A DNA stretch of 64,000 nucleotides, taken from assembly GCF_017308985.1 (NCBI RefSeq), contig NZ_JADWPE010000002.1, positions 186,001 to 250,000 of the forward strand. Reading direction: 5' to 3'. The notes beneath the pieces were generated by a model, which saw only the letters and a program-made list of their open reading frames with translations, was not told the origin of the DNA and searched no databases. Below are positions 28,507 through 37,297 of this stretch, piece after piece. Positions within the stretch are counted from its first letter, which is position 1. Each line of letters begins with the position of its first letter. Made by a program: the position numbers and the translations under genes. This DNA is from Lysobacter changpingensis (GTDB lineage Bacteria; Pseudomonadota; Gammaproteobacteria; Xanthomonadales; Xanthomonadaceae).

Positions 28507-29403
28507 TCAGGCCACGGTGGCCGTCCTCGCCCGGGCTTCCGATTGCCGGCGCAGGTCGAGCAGGAACGCGTGCAGCATCTCCGTCGACAGCCCGTGCAGC
28601 GTCAGGCGGAAGCCGGCGCGCAGCGTCGACATCGGCACCAGCGGGTGGCGGTTGTTGAGCAGGATCAGGTGCGCGTGCGCGTCCAGGATCGTCGCGGCGT
28701 ACAGGCCGATCGTCTCGTCCAGCTGCAGCGAATGCGTGGCGCGCCAGAAGTCGCTGTCGGTGAGCAGCAGTTGGTAGATCGGCGTGAACAGCTCGATCGA
28801 ACTCTGCAGGTCGAGGAAATTGCGGCGCCGCCGCGGCATGTCCTCCAGCCGCAGCGACGGCTGTTCGATCATCGACAGGTCCGCGTGCTCGACGCGTTGC
28901 AGCCGCTGCCCCGATTCGCGCAGCGCCTGGTTGAGGCGGATCACGAAATTGAACAGGTTCAGGTCGTGGATGAGGAACATTTCCTCGCGCACGTCCTCGA
29001 TCCTGGCCGGCTTCAGCGGATTCGTCGGCACCTCGACCGGCGCATTGGCGGCGATGAACTGCAACACCTGCGACCCCAGGTGGAAGTGGCGCAGGATCAG
29101 CCAGTTCGCTTCGGGACGGATGAAGTTCTCCATGCCCCATGCCAGCAGGCGGTGCAGCGCGCGCGAGAAGGCGAGCCTGCGCGGCAGCACGACCTTGAGC
29201 ACCTGGAACAGCACGATCAGCGTGCGCGCGAACGGCCGCATGAACGGCAGGATGAACTGGCGCGATCGCGAACTCGAATCGGCGAGCCACGCGCGCTTGA
29301 CGTCCTCGTCCAGCGGCGTGCTCAGGTCCAGGTACATCGCCAGCCACGGGCTGGGATCGCCCGCGTCATGGCCTTTCGACAGGAAATGGGGATCGCGCTT
29401 CAT
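28507..29403 (-). CDS. Unrecognised protein at the end of the lipid operon
   Basis: A 298-aa protein I cannot place in a named family. It looks soluble to peripherally membrane-bound. A hydrophobic-basic stretch at about 45-85 (LPFMRPFARTLIVLFQVLKVV) is followed by largely helical sequence. Several polar motifs, such as RPEANWLILRHFHLGSQ and DAHAHLILLNNRHPL, are rich in His, Asp and Asn and might bind metal or lipid. It overlaps the KAS III fusion gene by four bases (ATGA), so it is translated with it and is probably part of the same lipid pathway. No signal peptide. Confidence 0.8.
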   Translation of the reverse strand: MKRDPHFLSKGHDAGDPSPWLAMYLDLSTPLDEDVKRAWLADSSSRSRQFILPFMRPFARTLIVLFQVLKVVLPRRLAFSRALHRLLAWGMENFIRPEANWLILRHFHLGSQVLQFIAANAPVEVPTNPLKPARIEDVREEMFLIHDLNLFNFVIRLNQALRESGQRLQRVEHADLSMIEQPSLRLEDMPRRRRNFLDLQSSIELFTPIYQLLLTDSDFWRATHSLQLDETIGLYAATILDAHAHLILLNNRHPLVPMSTLRAGFRLTLHGLSTEMLHAFLLDLRRQSEARARTATVA

Positions 29404-31292
29404 GGCTTCACCACGTGGTCGAACTGCATCAGGTAGAGCTCCGCCGTCCGCCGCGCCGTGTCGACGATGGACCGCGCGCCGGTGCCGTCTCGATCGTGCT
29501 GCAGGACGATCTCCACCGCGCGCAGCCAGCGCAGCAGGTGATGCTCGTCGTTGGCGCCGTGGTACTCCAGGAAGCGGAACGCATCGGCCGGCAGGTCGAG
29601 GCTCGCCTTCATCAACGGGAGTAGCGCCGGAATGATGCGCTGCCCGGTGCCCTCGATGATGTAGATCGCACCGAGCAGGCCCAGTGGATTGGGCGTGGCG
29701 GCCAGCGCATGCAGGTAGGCGTTGAGCGCCTCGCCGCCGGGATTGCGGCGAAGGAGATCGATGTCCTCCACGGTGCCGCCGGAGCGGCGATAGTCCTCGA
29801 ACAGGATGAGGAAATCGCCCTGCTCGTCGCCCGCATGGGTTTCGATCAGCGCGGCCAGCGCCTCGTAGGGCGCGCGCACCGAGGCCGCACCTTCGCGCAT
29901 CCAGCGACTGCCTTCGCGCACCTGCGGGATCCAGTGCTGCATCCATTGCAGGTAATCGTCGCGGTCGAAGCGGCGATCGCGCAGCTTGCGGATGACCGGC
30001 GTCCGCCACGCGCGCGAACGGTAGTCGTGCCAGATCGATGCGAGTTCGCCCAGCAGGTGCTGCAATCCGGGCGCGGCGTCGGCCGGATCGTGCGGCGGCG
30101 CGATCGCCTCTTCGTCCGGTTGCGGCGCGGCAACGCCGGCCGGAACGGGCGCGGCTCGAACCGGCGCATCGGCCGCCTCGACCTCGATCAGCGCGAACGA
30201 CACGGTGAACCGGCCCGATTCGGGGACGAAGCACAGGATGCGTTCGCCCGGCTTCGGCGCGTGCGTGCGCAGGAACTCGTCGAGCATGATGAAGATCGAC
30301 GCCGCGCCGGTGTTGCCGCGCACGGTGAGGTTGCTGTACCAGCGCTCGCGCGGGATCGCCAGGCCGGCCTTGTGCATCAGCTCGTCGACCACCGGCGCGA
30401 AACGTTCCGAGGAGTAGTGGCAGAGGAAATGGTCGATCCGCGGCACGTCGATCCAGCCGGCGTGCGCCAGCTCCGCGTACTCGTGGACGCCGATGTCGAA
30501 CAGGTGCGGCAGCAGGCGGATGTCCTGCCGCAGGAACAACGCGCCGCTCTCCTCGGCCTCGCGCCAGGAGGCGAAGTCCAGGTGCGAGCGATCGCGGTCG
30601 GGCGTCAGTCCCAGCTGCATGCAGACCGGGTAATCGCCGGAGAACGAACGCTGGTGGATGAAGCGCAGCCGCAGGCGCACGCCGGTGCTTTCGCCGGGCG
30701 TACTGGTGAGCAACAGTGCGCCGGCGCCGTCGGACAGCATCCAGCGCAGGAAATGCGCGTCGAAGTCGGCATCGTAGTCGCGGGCGGCATAGCGCGAGCG
30801 CTTGAACAGGCGCGACGGCATTTCCGCCGCGGCGACCAGCGCATTGCGATGCGAGCCCAGCTCCAGCGCGGCTGCGGCGCTCTCCCACGCGCCCACGCCC
30901 GATGCGCAGATGCCGTGGCTTGAGAAGGTCTGCATCGGCGGTGCGCCGAGTTCGCCCTGCACCATCGACGCGAAGCCCGGCATCAGCGCATCGCCGCCCG
31001 ACGTGCCGCAGGCCAGCAGGCCGACGTCGTCCAGCCGCAGGCCGCCATCGTGCAGGCAAGCGCGGATCGCAGCCGCGGCCATGCCTGCGCAGGAGTGCAC
31101 GGTGCGTCCTTCGGTATCGACCGCGTAGTGGCGCGAGCGGATGCCGTTCTCGGACAGGATGCGCCGCTTGATGCGGCCGGAAATCCGGTTCAATGGCGCG
31201 ATGTAGGCGTCCATTGCCTCGTTGTCGATGGCCGGGCCCGGCAGGAATCGGCCGCTGCCCTGTATCCAAACGCGCTCGAACTGGGTAGGCAT
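29400..31292 (-). CDS. KAS III (FabH-like) fused to a heme-oxygenase-like diiron oxidase domain
   Basis: A 630-aa two-domain enzyme. Residues 1-375 are a 3-oxoacyl-ACP synthase III: the triad is Cys129 (SSHGICASG), His292 (FLCHYSS) and Asn327 (RGNTGAASIF). A Pro/Ala linker (377-403) leads to an all-helical C-terminal domain. There Glu484, Glu547 (IYIIEGTG) and the pattern His578-x3-Asp582-x2-His585 (YHGANDEHH) match the metal ligands of heme-oxygenase-like diiron oxidases such as CADD and UndA. A usual second-helix His seems to be replaced by Asp493 (alignment by eye). One chain could thus condense an acyl group and then oxidise the product. It overlaps both neighbours, which encode a desaturase and an unknown protein. 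Confidence 0.88.
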   Translation of the reverse strand: MPTQFERVWIQGSGRFLPGPAIDNEAMDAYIAPLNRISGRIKRRILSENGIRSRHYAVDTEGRTVHSCAGMAAAAIRACLHDGGLRLDDVGLLACGTSGGDALMPGFASMVQGELGAPPMQTFSSHGICASGVGAWESAAAALELGSHRNALVAAAEMPSRLFKRSRYAARDYDADFDAHFLRWMLSDGAGALLLTSTPGESTGVRLRLRFIHQRSFSGDYPVCMQLGLTPDRDRSHLDFASWREAEESGALFLRQDIRLLPHLFDIGVHEYAELAHAGWIDVPRIDHFLCHYSSERFAPVVDELMHKAGLAIPRERWYSNLTVRGNTGAASIFIMLDEFLRTHAPKPGERILCFVPESGRFTVSFALIEVEAADAPVRAAPVPAGVAAPQPDEEAIAPPHDPADAAPGLQHLLGELASIWHDYRSRAWRTPVIRKLRDRRFDRDDYLQWMQHWIPQVREGSRWMREGAASVRAPYEALAALIETHAGDEQGDFLILFEDYRRSGGTVEDIDLLRRNPGGEALNAYLHALAATPNPLGLLGAIYIIEGTGQRIIPALLPLMKASLDLPADAFRFLEYHGANDEHHLLRWLRAVEIVLQHDRDGTGARSIVDTARRTAELYLMQFDHVVKP

Positions 31293-32194
31293 CAAGTCTC
31301 CGGAAGGATGGCGCCCGCCGGCGAACGCATCGACTGCGTGCGGAAGCGGGCAATGCAGGCGCCGAGCACGAACACGCGCCCGACGTAGAGGAAGAAGCCG
31401 CGCTCGACCAGGCGCTCGTCCACGCGCGGGCGATAATGCGCGTGCAGTGCCGGCAGCTCCGACCAGTGCGCGCGGGCATGTTCGTGGTGCGCGGTATGCA
31501 GGCCGATGTTGAACAGCAGCGGGTTGATGGCGCCTTCGAAGTTGCGCGCGTAACCGTAGCGGGCGCGATCGTCCGCATGCGCGTGCTGCAGGTAATTCGC
31601 GCCCAGCAGCCAGTGCAGTCCGACCAGCTGCGGCACGATCACCAGCACCAGCGCCTTGCCCGCATCGATCCACAGCAGCAACGCCCACGACGACAGCCAC
31701 AGCACGTACTGCAGCACGTACCAGCGGAACACGCGCGGTGCGCGCTTGTGGATGCCTTCGAGCCAGCGCGACACCAGCGGATAGACCGCGAACGCGGCCT
31801 GGAACGGATGCAGCATCCAGCCGGCCAGGTGGTTGTGGTCGCCGAACCGCCACGTTCGGCTCACGTCGCCCGGGCCGTGCCTGTGGCGATGATGGTTGCG
31901 GTTGTGCGCGGGATGGAAGACGAACGTCGGATGCCCCTGCAGCAGCGTGATCGCCAGGTCCGTGGCGCGATTCGCCAGGCGGCTTCGCCACAACGGCAGG
32001 TGCGCGTGGTTGTGGTGGATCACGCTGATGGCGACCGCGAGGAACAGGCTCGCCGCGAGCAGCCATGCGTCGAAGCCATGGAGCCACTGCCATCCCATGA
32101 GCATGGGCTGCATCGAGAGATAGGCCAGACTCTGGATGTCGCGCCAGTGGCGCAATGCGCCGAGGGAGGCGGGTCGACGTGTGGGCGGCGTCAT
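31292..32194 (-). CDS. Membrane fatty acid desaturase
   Basis: A 300-aa integral-membrane diiron desaturase. The three His boxes are present: HHNHAH (about 60-65), HPAHNRNHHRHRH (about 94-106) and HTAHHEH (about 234-240). Hydrophobic segments surround them (WLLAASLFLAVAISVI; WYVLQYVLWLSSWALLLW). It inserts a double bond into an acyl chain. Overlap with the fatty acid hydroxylase upstream (ATGA) and the KAS III fusion downstream (TGATG) shows tight coupling. Substrate and position unknown. Confidence 0.9.
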   Translation of the reverse strand: MTPPTRRPASLGALRHWRDIQSLAYLSMQPMLMGWQWLHGFDAWLLAASLFLAVAISVIHHNHAHLPLWRSRLANRATDLAITLLQGHPTFVFHPAHNRNHHRHRHGPGDVSRTWRFGDHNHLAGWMLHPFQAAFAVYPLVSRWLEGIHKRAPRVFRWYVLQYVLWLSSWALLLWIDAGKALVLVIVPQLVGLHWLLGANYLQHAHADDRARYGYARNFEGAINPLLFNIGLHTAHHEHARAHWSELPALHAHYRPRVDERLVERGFFLYVGRVFVLGACIARFRTQSMRSPAGAILPET

Positions 32195-32946
32195 GCGCGA
32201 TCCCCGTCGCGGTCCTGCGGGCGCTCCGCCGCGGATGGAATCGCCGATCCGAACACGCGATCGAACACCCCCAGCAGGAACCCGAAATTCCCCCGGCTTT
32301 GCGCATGGTGCAGTTGGTGGCGACGACTCGCGCCGAGCCAGCCGCGCGCCGGCTCGTTCGCGCTGAACTCGTAGTTCGCGTGCCCCAGGTTGTTGAGCAC
32401 GATGCTGATCACCGGAAGCGTGGCCAGCGCGGCGAAACTGAAGTCGTGCAGCAGCATCGGGATGAGCGGCACGCTCCCCAGCATCAGTGCTTCCACCGGG
32501 TGGAACGCGTAGGTGGAAAACGGCGTGGCGACGGTGGAACGGTGGTGCGCGGCATGGAAACGCCGCAACCGTCGCGTGTGCAGCAGGCGATGGTTGACGT
32601 AGAAGTGCAGCTCGTTCCAGAGGAAGAGCGCGACGATCTCGATGGCGATGCGCCAACCCGGAGGATCCACCGCAAGCCCCGCCCAGCCCAGCCGCAGCAG
32701 TCCCCACGGCACGACCAGCCCGAGCCCGAACACCAGGATCGAACGCGACGAAGCGGCGACTTCGCGGCGCAGCTGGCCCGGCGCGAGGCGGCGCGTATCG
32801 ATCGTGCGTCCGAATCCCAGCGCGGGGCACAGCCGGCGCACGAGCCACCATGTCGTTGCACCGGTCACGAAATACAGCGCCGCGAAATACGCGACGCCCA
32901 CGGCCATGACCTGCCACGCATCCAGCGCGACGAACCAGTGTTCCAT
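32191..32946 (-). CDS. Sterol desaturase/fatty acid hydroxylase family protein
   Basis: A 251-aa membrane diiron hydroxylase and the first gene of the lipid operon. The family His clusters are visible: NHRLLHTRRLRRFHAAHH, then HANYEF and RRHQLHHAQSRGNFG. Several hydrophobic helices occupy the first 120 residues. The start at 32946 (MEHWFVAL) is chosen; an ATG 12 codons upstream (32982) is possible because spacing of the GGAG before 32946 is short. It would hydroxylate a lipid or fatty acid. Its stop overlaps the desaturase start (ATGA). Confidence 0.87.
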   Translation of the reverse strand: MEHWFVALDAWQVMAVGVAYFAALYFVTGATTWWLVRRLCPALGFGRTIDTRRLAPGQLRREVAASSRSILVFGLGLVVPWGLLRLGWAGLAVDPPGWRIAIEIVALFLWNELHFYVNHRLLHTRRLRRFHAAHHRSTVATPFSTYAFHPVEALMLGSVPLIPMLLHDFSFAALATLPVISIVLNNLGHANYEFSANEPARGWLGASRRHQLHHAQSRGNFGFLLGVFDRVFGSAIPSAAERPQDRDGDRA

Positions 32947-33044
32947 TGCTCCCCCGGGCACGGCGATGGCGAACGGTAGCATCGCCGGGGGCGGGTCGTC
33001 CTACGAAAGATTCGGGAGGTCGCCGGCCCGGCGACGCGCCCCGA

Positions 33045-33362
33045 TCAGGGGCTGGCCAGCTTCAACCCCACCAGTCCTGCCACGATCAGGCCCACGCTCA
33101 CCAGGCGCAGCGGGTTGGTCGGCTCGTTGAACAGCACGATCCCCAGGATCACCGTGCCGACCGCACCGACGCCGACCCAGATCGCATACGCCGTGCCCAC
33201 CGGCAGCGATTTCATCGCGATGCCGAGCAGTCCCAGGCTGATCGCCATCGCCGCCACGGTGCCGACCGTGGGCCACGGCTTAGTGAAGCCGTCGGTGTAC
33301 TTGAGGCCGATCGCCCAGCCCACTTCGAACAGGCCGGCGAGAACGAGGATGATCCAGGACAT
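33045..33362 (-). CDS. sugE: SMR-family guanidinium exporter (Gdx/SugE)
   Basis: A 105-aa four-helix small multidrug resistance protein of the Gdx (SugE) branch, which exports guanidinium in exchange for protons. The subtype pattern [17 protein letters not shown] with the membrane Glu and the signature [19 protein letters not shown] distinguish it from EmrE-type drug pumps. The start at 33362 has GGAG (33372-33369) six bases before it. The guanidine-II riboswitch just upstream independently supports guanidinium as the substrate. Confidence 0.95.
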   Translation of the reverse strand: MSWIILVLAGLFEVGWAIGLKYTDGFTKPWPTVGTVAAMAISLGLLGIAMKSLPVGTAYAIWVGVGAVGTVILGIVLFNEPTNPLRLVSVGLIVAGLVGLKLASP

Positions 33363-33380
33363 GACAGTCTCCAATCGGAT

Positions 33381-33420
33381 GGGGCCGTCCCCGGGCGGAT
33401 GGAGCGGCGGGGTCGTCCCC
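33381..33420 (-). ncRNA. Guanidine-II (mini-ykkC) riboswitch controlling sugE
   Basis: Two hairpins with the ACGR loops that define this class lie one after the other on the minus strand: GGGG-ACGA-CCCC (33420-33409) and GGGG-ACGG-CCCC (33392-33381), with a 16-base spacer. The ribosome site GGAG is 8 bases after the second hairpin, and the ATG of the guanidinium exporter follows. Guanidine binding pairs the two loops and frees the ribosome site in characterised examples. Loop sequences, order and gene context all agree. Confidence 0.93.
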
Positions 33421-33482
33421 GCTTCCTGAAGAAACCGGATTGTTTCACACGATGCGAGGCGCCGGCTTAACGCCGCGTGCCC

Positions 33483-36400
33483 TTACAGGCGCGCTTCCGG
33501 CGGGTTCGCATCCACGCAGATGATGTTGCGGCCCTGGTTCTTCGCGCGGTACATCGCCGCGTCGGCGCGTTCGAGCAGCCGCGCGGGCGTGTCGTCGAAC
33601 CGGCATGCGGCGACGCCGACGCTGAAGGTCACGCGCAATCCGGCAACGCCCGCCCACGTCGCGTGCCGTTCGAAGGTTTCCTGCAGGCGCTCCAGGATCG
33701 TGATCGCTTCGTCCAGCGTGGTGTCGGGCAGCAGCAGCGCGAACTCCTCGCCGCCCAGGCGCGCGAGCAGATCGGCGGCGCGGCTGCCGCCGGCGAGCCG
33801 GATCGCCGCCTCGCGCAGCACCGCATCACCCACCGCGTGCGAGTGCGTGTCGTTGATGCGCTTGAAATGGTCCAGGTCGATGAGCGCCAGGCACAGCGGA
33901 TGCCCCGCGCGTTGCGCCACGGCCATGTCGCGCGTGAGCACCTCGTCGAAGCGACGACGATTCGGCAGGCCGGTGAGCGCGTCCTCGCGCGCCTGGCGTT
34001 CGTACGCCACGGCCTGGCGGCGCACGCGTTCGAGCAGCTGCGCACGTTCGCGATCCACGGCGAGCAGGCGTTCGGCCTGCGCCTGCAGGTCGCGCGTGCG
34101 CTCGTTGACCAGCCGGGCCAGTCGCAGGTTCTTGGTGCGATAGCGATGCAGCAGGTAGCGGTACAGCGCGAACAGGCCCGCGAGCAGCAGCAGCGCGGCG
34201 ACCACGCGCGCGTCGGTGCGCTGCCACCACAGCGGCTTGATCGTGAACGCCCAGCTCGCCACATCCTGCGTCCACGCGCCGCCCGGATGCGCCGCGGCGA
34301 CCTGCAGCACGTAATCGCCGGGCGGCAGGCCCATGTATTCGACGGTGCGCTGGCGACCGCGTTCGACCCAGTCCGCGTCGAGCCCGATGAGCCGCGTGCG
34401 ATAGCGGATGCGATCGGACATCACGTAGCTCAGCCCGACGTACGACACGCCGATGCGCTTGCCGCCGGGCAGCGCGGCGCGTGCGTTGAACGGCACGACG
34501 CGGCCGTCGAGTTCGACGCGTTCGATCACCGTCGGCGGCGCGCGGCGGTCGAGGTAGCGCTGCAATCTCGCCGGATCCACCGCCGCGACACCGGCCGCGG
34601 TGGCGATCCACACGCTGCCGTCGCGGCGCAGGATCGCCGACGGCGAGGAGCTGCCGTTGCCCTGCGCGCTGGGCAGGCCGTCGGCCTCGGTGTAGTGCTC
34701 GACCGGCACCGGCGTGCTCTGGCCGTCGGCCGCGGCGTCGAGCGCGTCCATGCGGATGCGCAGCACGCCGCGATTGCTGGTCACCCACGCATTGCCGAGG
34801 CGATCGGGAACCAGCTGGAACACCGCATCCACGGGCAGGCCCTGCTCCAGGCCGACGCGCGTGAGCTTGCCCGCGCGATGGCGATACAGGCCGCGATCGG
34901 TGGAAATCCACACGTCGCGACCGACGCCCTGGAAACCGAACACCGAACGCGCGCCGCCCATCGCGTCGACGTCGATGCGTTCGACGCGATCGCCGCGCAA
35001 CACGTGCGCACCTTCGACCGAGCCGATCCACAGCGCGCCGTCGATGCTCGCCAGCGCGGTGATCAGGCCCTGCGGCAGGCCGGGGATCGACGGCACGCGC
35101 GCGCCCTCCCCGCCCAGCACGACGAGGCCGCGGCGCGTGCCGGCCCAGACGGTGCCGGCGTCGTCGACGGCGATCGCGCGCACGTGCCCGCTCGGCACGC
35201 CTTCGTCCTGCGCGTAGCGTTGCCGCAGGCGGCCCTCATGCAGGCGGAACACGCCGTCGGCATACGTGCCGACCCACACGTCGCCGTCCGGCCCCTGCGC
35301 GATGCTCAACACCGACAGCGCATCGGGGCTGCGGCCACGCACCTCGATGTGTTCGATACCTCCGTCGTTGCCGAGCCGGTCGAGCCCGCCACCGCCGCCG
35401 ATCCACAGGTTCCCGTCGCGGTCCTCGAGGACCGCGCGGACGTACTCGCCGGACAGCCCGTCGCGCCGGGTGATCGCACTGAAGAGGGTTTCGCGCAGGC
35501 GGAACAGGCCGCCGTTCGCGCCGACCCAGATGCTGCCCTCGGCGTCCTCGAGCAGGCTGGCGATGCGCCCGTTCGGCAGGATTTCGCCGGCCGGCAGGCG
35601 TTCGACGCCGTGCGATCCGATGCGCAGCAGGCCGTGGTTCTCGGTGCCCAGCCACAGGTCGCCGTTGCGGTCGCGCAGCATCGCGGTGAAGTGGCCCATG
35701 CCCGGCAGACGGCGCACCAGCGTCGCTTCGCCGCCCTGCACGCGATGGATGCCCTCGCCCGCCACCACCCATCGCGAACCGCCGGTGCCGCGATACGGCC
35801 AGGCCAGCCCGCGCGGCAGGTTCCAGCGCGGCGGCGGGCGTTCCCAGCGGCCGTCGGGCTGGCGGATCACCAGCCCGTCCATGGTGCCGACCCAGATGCG
35901 GTCCTCGGGGTCGATGACCATGCGCGGGTAGCTCGCCGGCAACGGGATGCCCGCCGGCGGCGGGAAGTAGGCGAAGCGCTCGTCGGGATCGAGCCGCCCC
36001 ATGCCATGGTTCTCGAACAGCAGCCACAGGCGCCCGTGGCTGTCCATCGCCATGTCGTGGATCAGCGCCTGCGGCCAGTCCTTCGTGCGTTCCAGGAAAC
36101 GCCATTGGCCATCGGGCTGCTGGCGCCCGAGATTGCCGCGCGAATCGCTCAGCCACAGCCGGCCCTCCGGATCGACGTAGAGCGAACCCACGCCGTTGTC
36201 GCGCAGCGCGGGCGTGGTGCCGCGGTTGATCACGGTGAAGTCGATGCCGTTGTAGCGGACCGCGCCTTCCCAGGTGGCGAACCACAGGTGGCCTTCGGGC
36301 GTCTGCGCGATGTCGCGCAGCGAGTTGTGCGGCAGGCCGTTGCGCGTGGTCCAGGCGTCGACGACGTAATCGCGCAGCGGTGGCGGTCCCACGACGGGAT

Positions 36401-36497
36401 GGGCGTTCGCGATGCCGCACGCCGCCACCCACGACGCGCACACGACGAGCCATCGCCGCCAACCGCGGCGTTCTCCCCGTGTCTGCGTAGCCCCCAT
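33483..36497 (-). CDS. Diguanylate cyclase with two-component-regulator propeller sensor
   Basis: Membrane-anchored 1004-aa signalling protein that should make cyclic di-GMP. After a signal or anchor segment (about 14-32) come about twelve propeller repeats (patterns such as DPEGRLWLS, DPEDRIWVGT, DRDGNLWIGG). A Y_Y_Y domain follows (about 680-760, TVEYMGLPPGDYVLQVAAAH). Then come a transmembrane helix (VVAALLLLAGLFALYRYLL, about 779), a coiled linker, and a GGDEF domain from about 840. The active motif is GGEEF, and RAAD five residues before it is the product-inhibition I-site. The large periplasmic sensor may detect glycans or cell-wall fragments. Transcribed after rlmB with a 53-base gap. 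Confidence 0.95.
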   Translation of the reverse strand: MGATQTRGERRGWRRWLVVCASWVAACGIANAHPVVGPPPLRDYVVDAWTTRNGLPHNSLRDIAQTPEGHLWFATWEGAVRYNGIDFTVINRGTTPALRDNGVGSLYVDPEGRLWLSDSRGNLGRQQPDGQWRFLERTKDWPQALIHDMAMDSHGRLWLLFENHGMGRLDPDERFAYFPPPAGIPLPASYPRMVIDPEDRIWVGTMDGLVIRQPDGRWERPPPRWNLPRGLAWPYRGTGGSRWVVAGEGIHRVQGGEATLVRRLPGMGHFTAMLRDRNGDLWLGTENHGLLRIGSHGVERLPAGEILPNGRIASLLEDAEGSIWVGANGGLFRLRETLFSAITRRDGLSGEYVRAVLEDRDGNLWIGGGGGLDRLGNDGGIEHIEVRGRSPDALSVLSIAQGPDGDVWVGTYADGVFRLHEGRLRQRYAQDEGVPSGHVRAIAVDDAGTVWAGTRRGLVVLGGEGARVPSIPGLPQGLITALASIDGALWIGSVEGAHVLRGDRVERIDVDAMGGARSVFGFQGVGRDVWISTDRGLYRHRAGKLTRVGLEQGLPVDAVFQLVPDRLGNAWVTSNRGVLRIRMDALDAAADGQSTPVPVEHYTEADGLPSAQGNGSSSPSAILRRDGSVWIATAAGVAAVDPARLQRYLDRRAPPTVIERVELDGRVVPFNARAALPGGKRIGVSYVGLSYVMSDRIRYRTRLIGLDADWVERGRQRTVEYMGLPPGDYVLQVAAAHPGGAWTQDVASWAFTIKPLWWQRTDARVVAALLLLAGLFALYRYLLHRYRTKNLRLARLVNERTRDLQAQAERLLAVDRERAQLLERVRRQAVAYERQAREDALTGLPNRRRFDEVLTRDMAVAQRAGHPLCLALIDLDHFKRINDTHSHAVGDAVLREAAIRLAGGSRAADLLARLGGEEFALLLPDTTLDEAITILERLQETFERHATWAGVAGLRVTFSVGVAACRFDDTPARLLERADAAMYRAKNQGRNIICVDANPPEARL

Positions 36498-36550
36498 CGC
36501 GATCCCGGTTCCGTCGTCCCGCAGGCGTTATCGGCCCTTTGCCCCCACGC

Positions 36551-37297
36551 TCAACCCCGCTGGCGTACCGCTTCGAACAGCGTCACGCCGGCGGCCACCG
36601 ACACGTTGAGGCTTTCGACGCTGTCGCCGCCCGGCATCGGGATGCGCACCAGCTGGTCGCAGTTCTCGCGCGTGAGCCGGCGCAGGCCATCGGCCTCGCC
36701 GCCGAGCACGAGGCCGACGTTGCCCTTGAGGTCCAGCGCGTACAGCGAGCCTTCCGCCTCGCCGGCCAGGCCGTACAGCCACACGCCCATCTTCTGCAGA
36801 TCGCGCATCGTGCGCGCCAGATTGGTCACCGGAATGACGGCGACGCTGTCGGCCGCGCCCGCGGAGGTCTTGCGCACCGTGGCATTCACCTGCACCGACT
36901 TGTCCTTCGGGATGATCACCGCCGTCGCACCCGCCGCCGCCGCGCTGCGCAGGCACGCGCCGAGGTTGTGCGGGTCCTGCACGCCGTCGAGGATCAGCAG
37001 CAACGCACGGCCTTCCGCGCTTTCGACGAGCGCTTCGAGTTCGTTCTCGTTCCACGTCTTCGCCGCGGCATAGCGCGCGACCACGCCCTGGTGGCGCAGG
37101 TTGCCGACCACGCCGTCCAGCGCCTGCGTGGCGACGCGGCGCACGTCGATGTCGAGCCGGCGCGCGTTGCTCTCGATCTCGGTGATGCGCGGGTTCTTCG
37201 CGCCGGCCTCGATCAGCACCTCGCGCACGTGTTCGGCGTCGTGTTCGAGCGCCGCCGACACAGCGTTGATGCCGGCGATCCATTGTTTCTGGCTCAT
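36551..37297 (-). CDS. rlmB: 23S rRNA (guanosine-2'-O-)-methyltransferase RlmB
   Basis: A 248-aa SPOUT-class methyltransferase acting on G2251 of 23S rRNA. The N-terminal substrate-binding domain (about 1-75) opens with WIAGINAVSAALE. The three SPOUT motifs are present: DPHNLGACLRSAAAAGA, GLVLGGEADGL and SVESLNVSVAAGVTLFE, forming the knot and cofactor pocket. Follows rnr on the same strand, as in many gammaproteobacteria, but 324 bases away and separated by repeats. Confidence 0.96.
   Translation of the reverse strand: MSQKQWIAGINAVSAALEHDAEHVREVLIEAGAKNPRITEIESNARRLDIDVRRVATQALDGVVGNLRHQGVVARYAAAKTWNENELEALVESAEGRALLLILDGVQDPHNLGACLRSAAAAGATAVIIPKDKSVQVNATVRKTSAGAADSVAVIPVTNLARTMRDLQKMGVWLYGLAGEAEGSLYALDLKGNVGLVLGGEADGLRRLTRENCDQLVRIPMPGGDSVESLNVSVAAGVTLFEAVRQRG

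Noticed and set aside
33477-37073. Open frame of about 1200 codons opposite the propeller-GGDEF and rlmB genes
   Set aside because: Covers two certain genes on the opposite strand and has shadow-type composition without domains.
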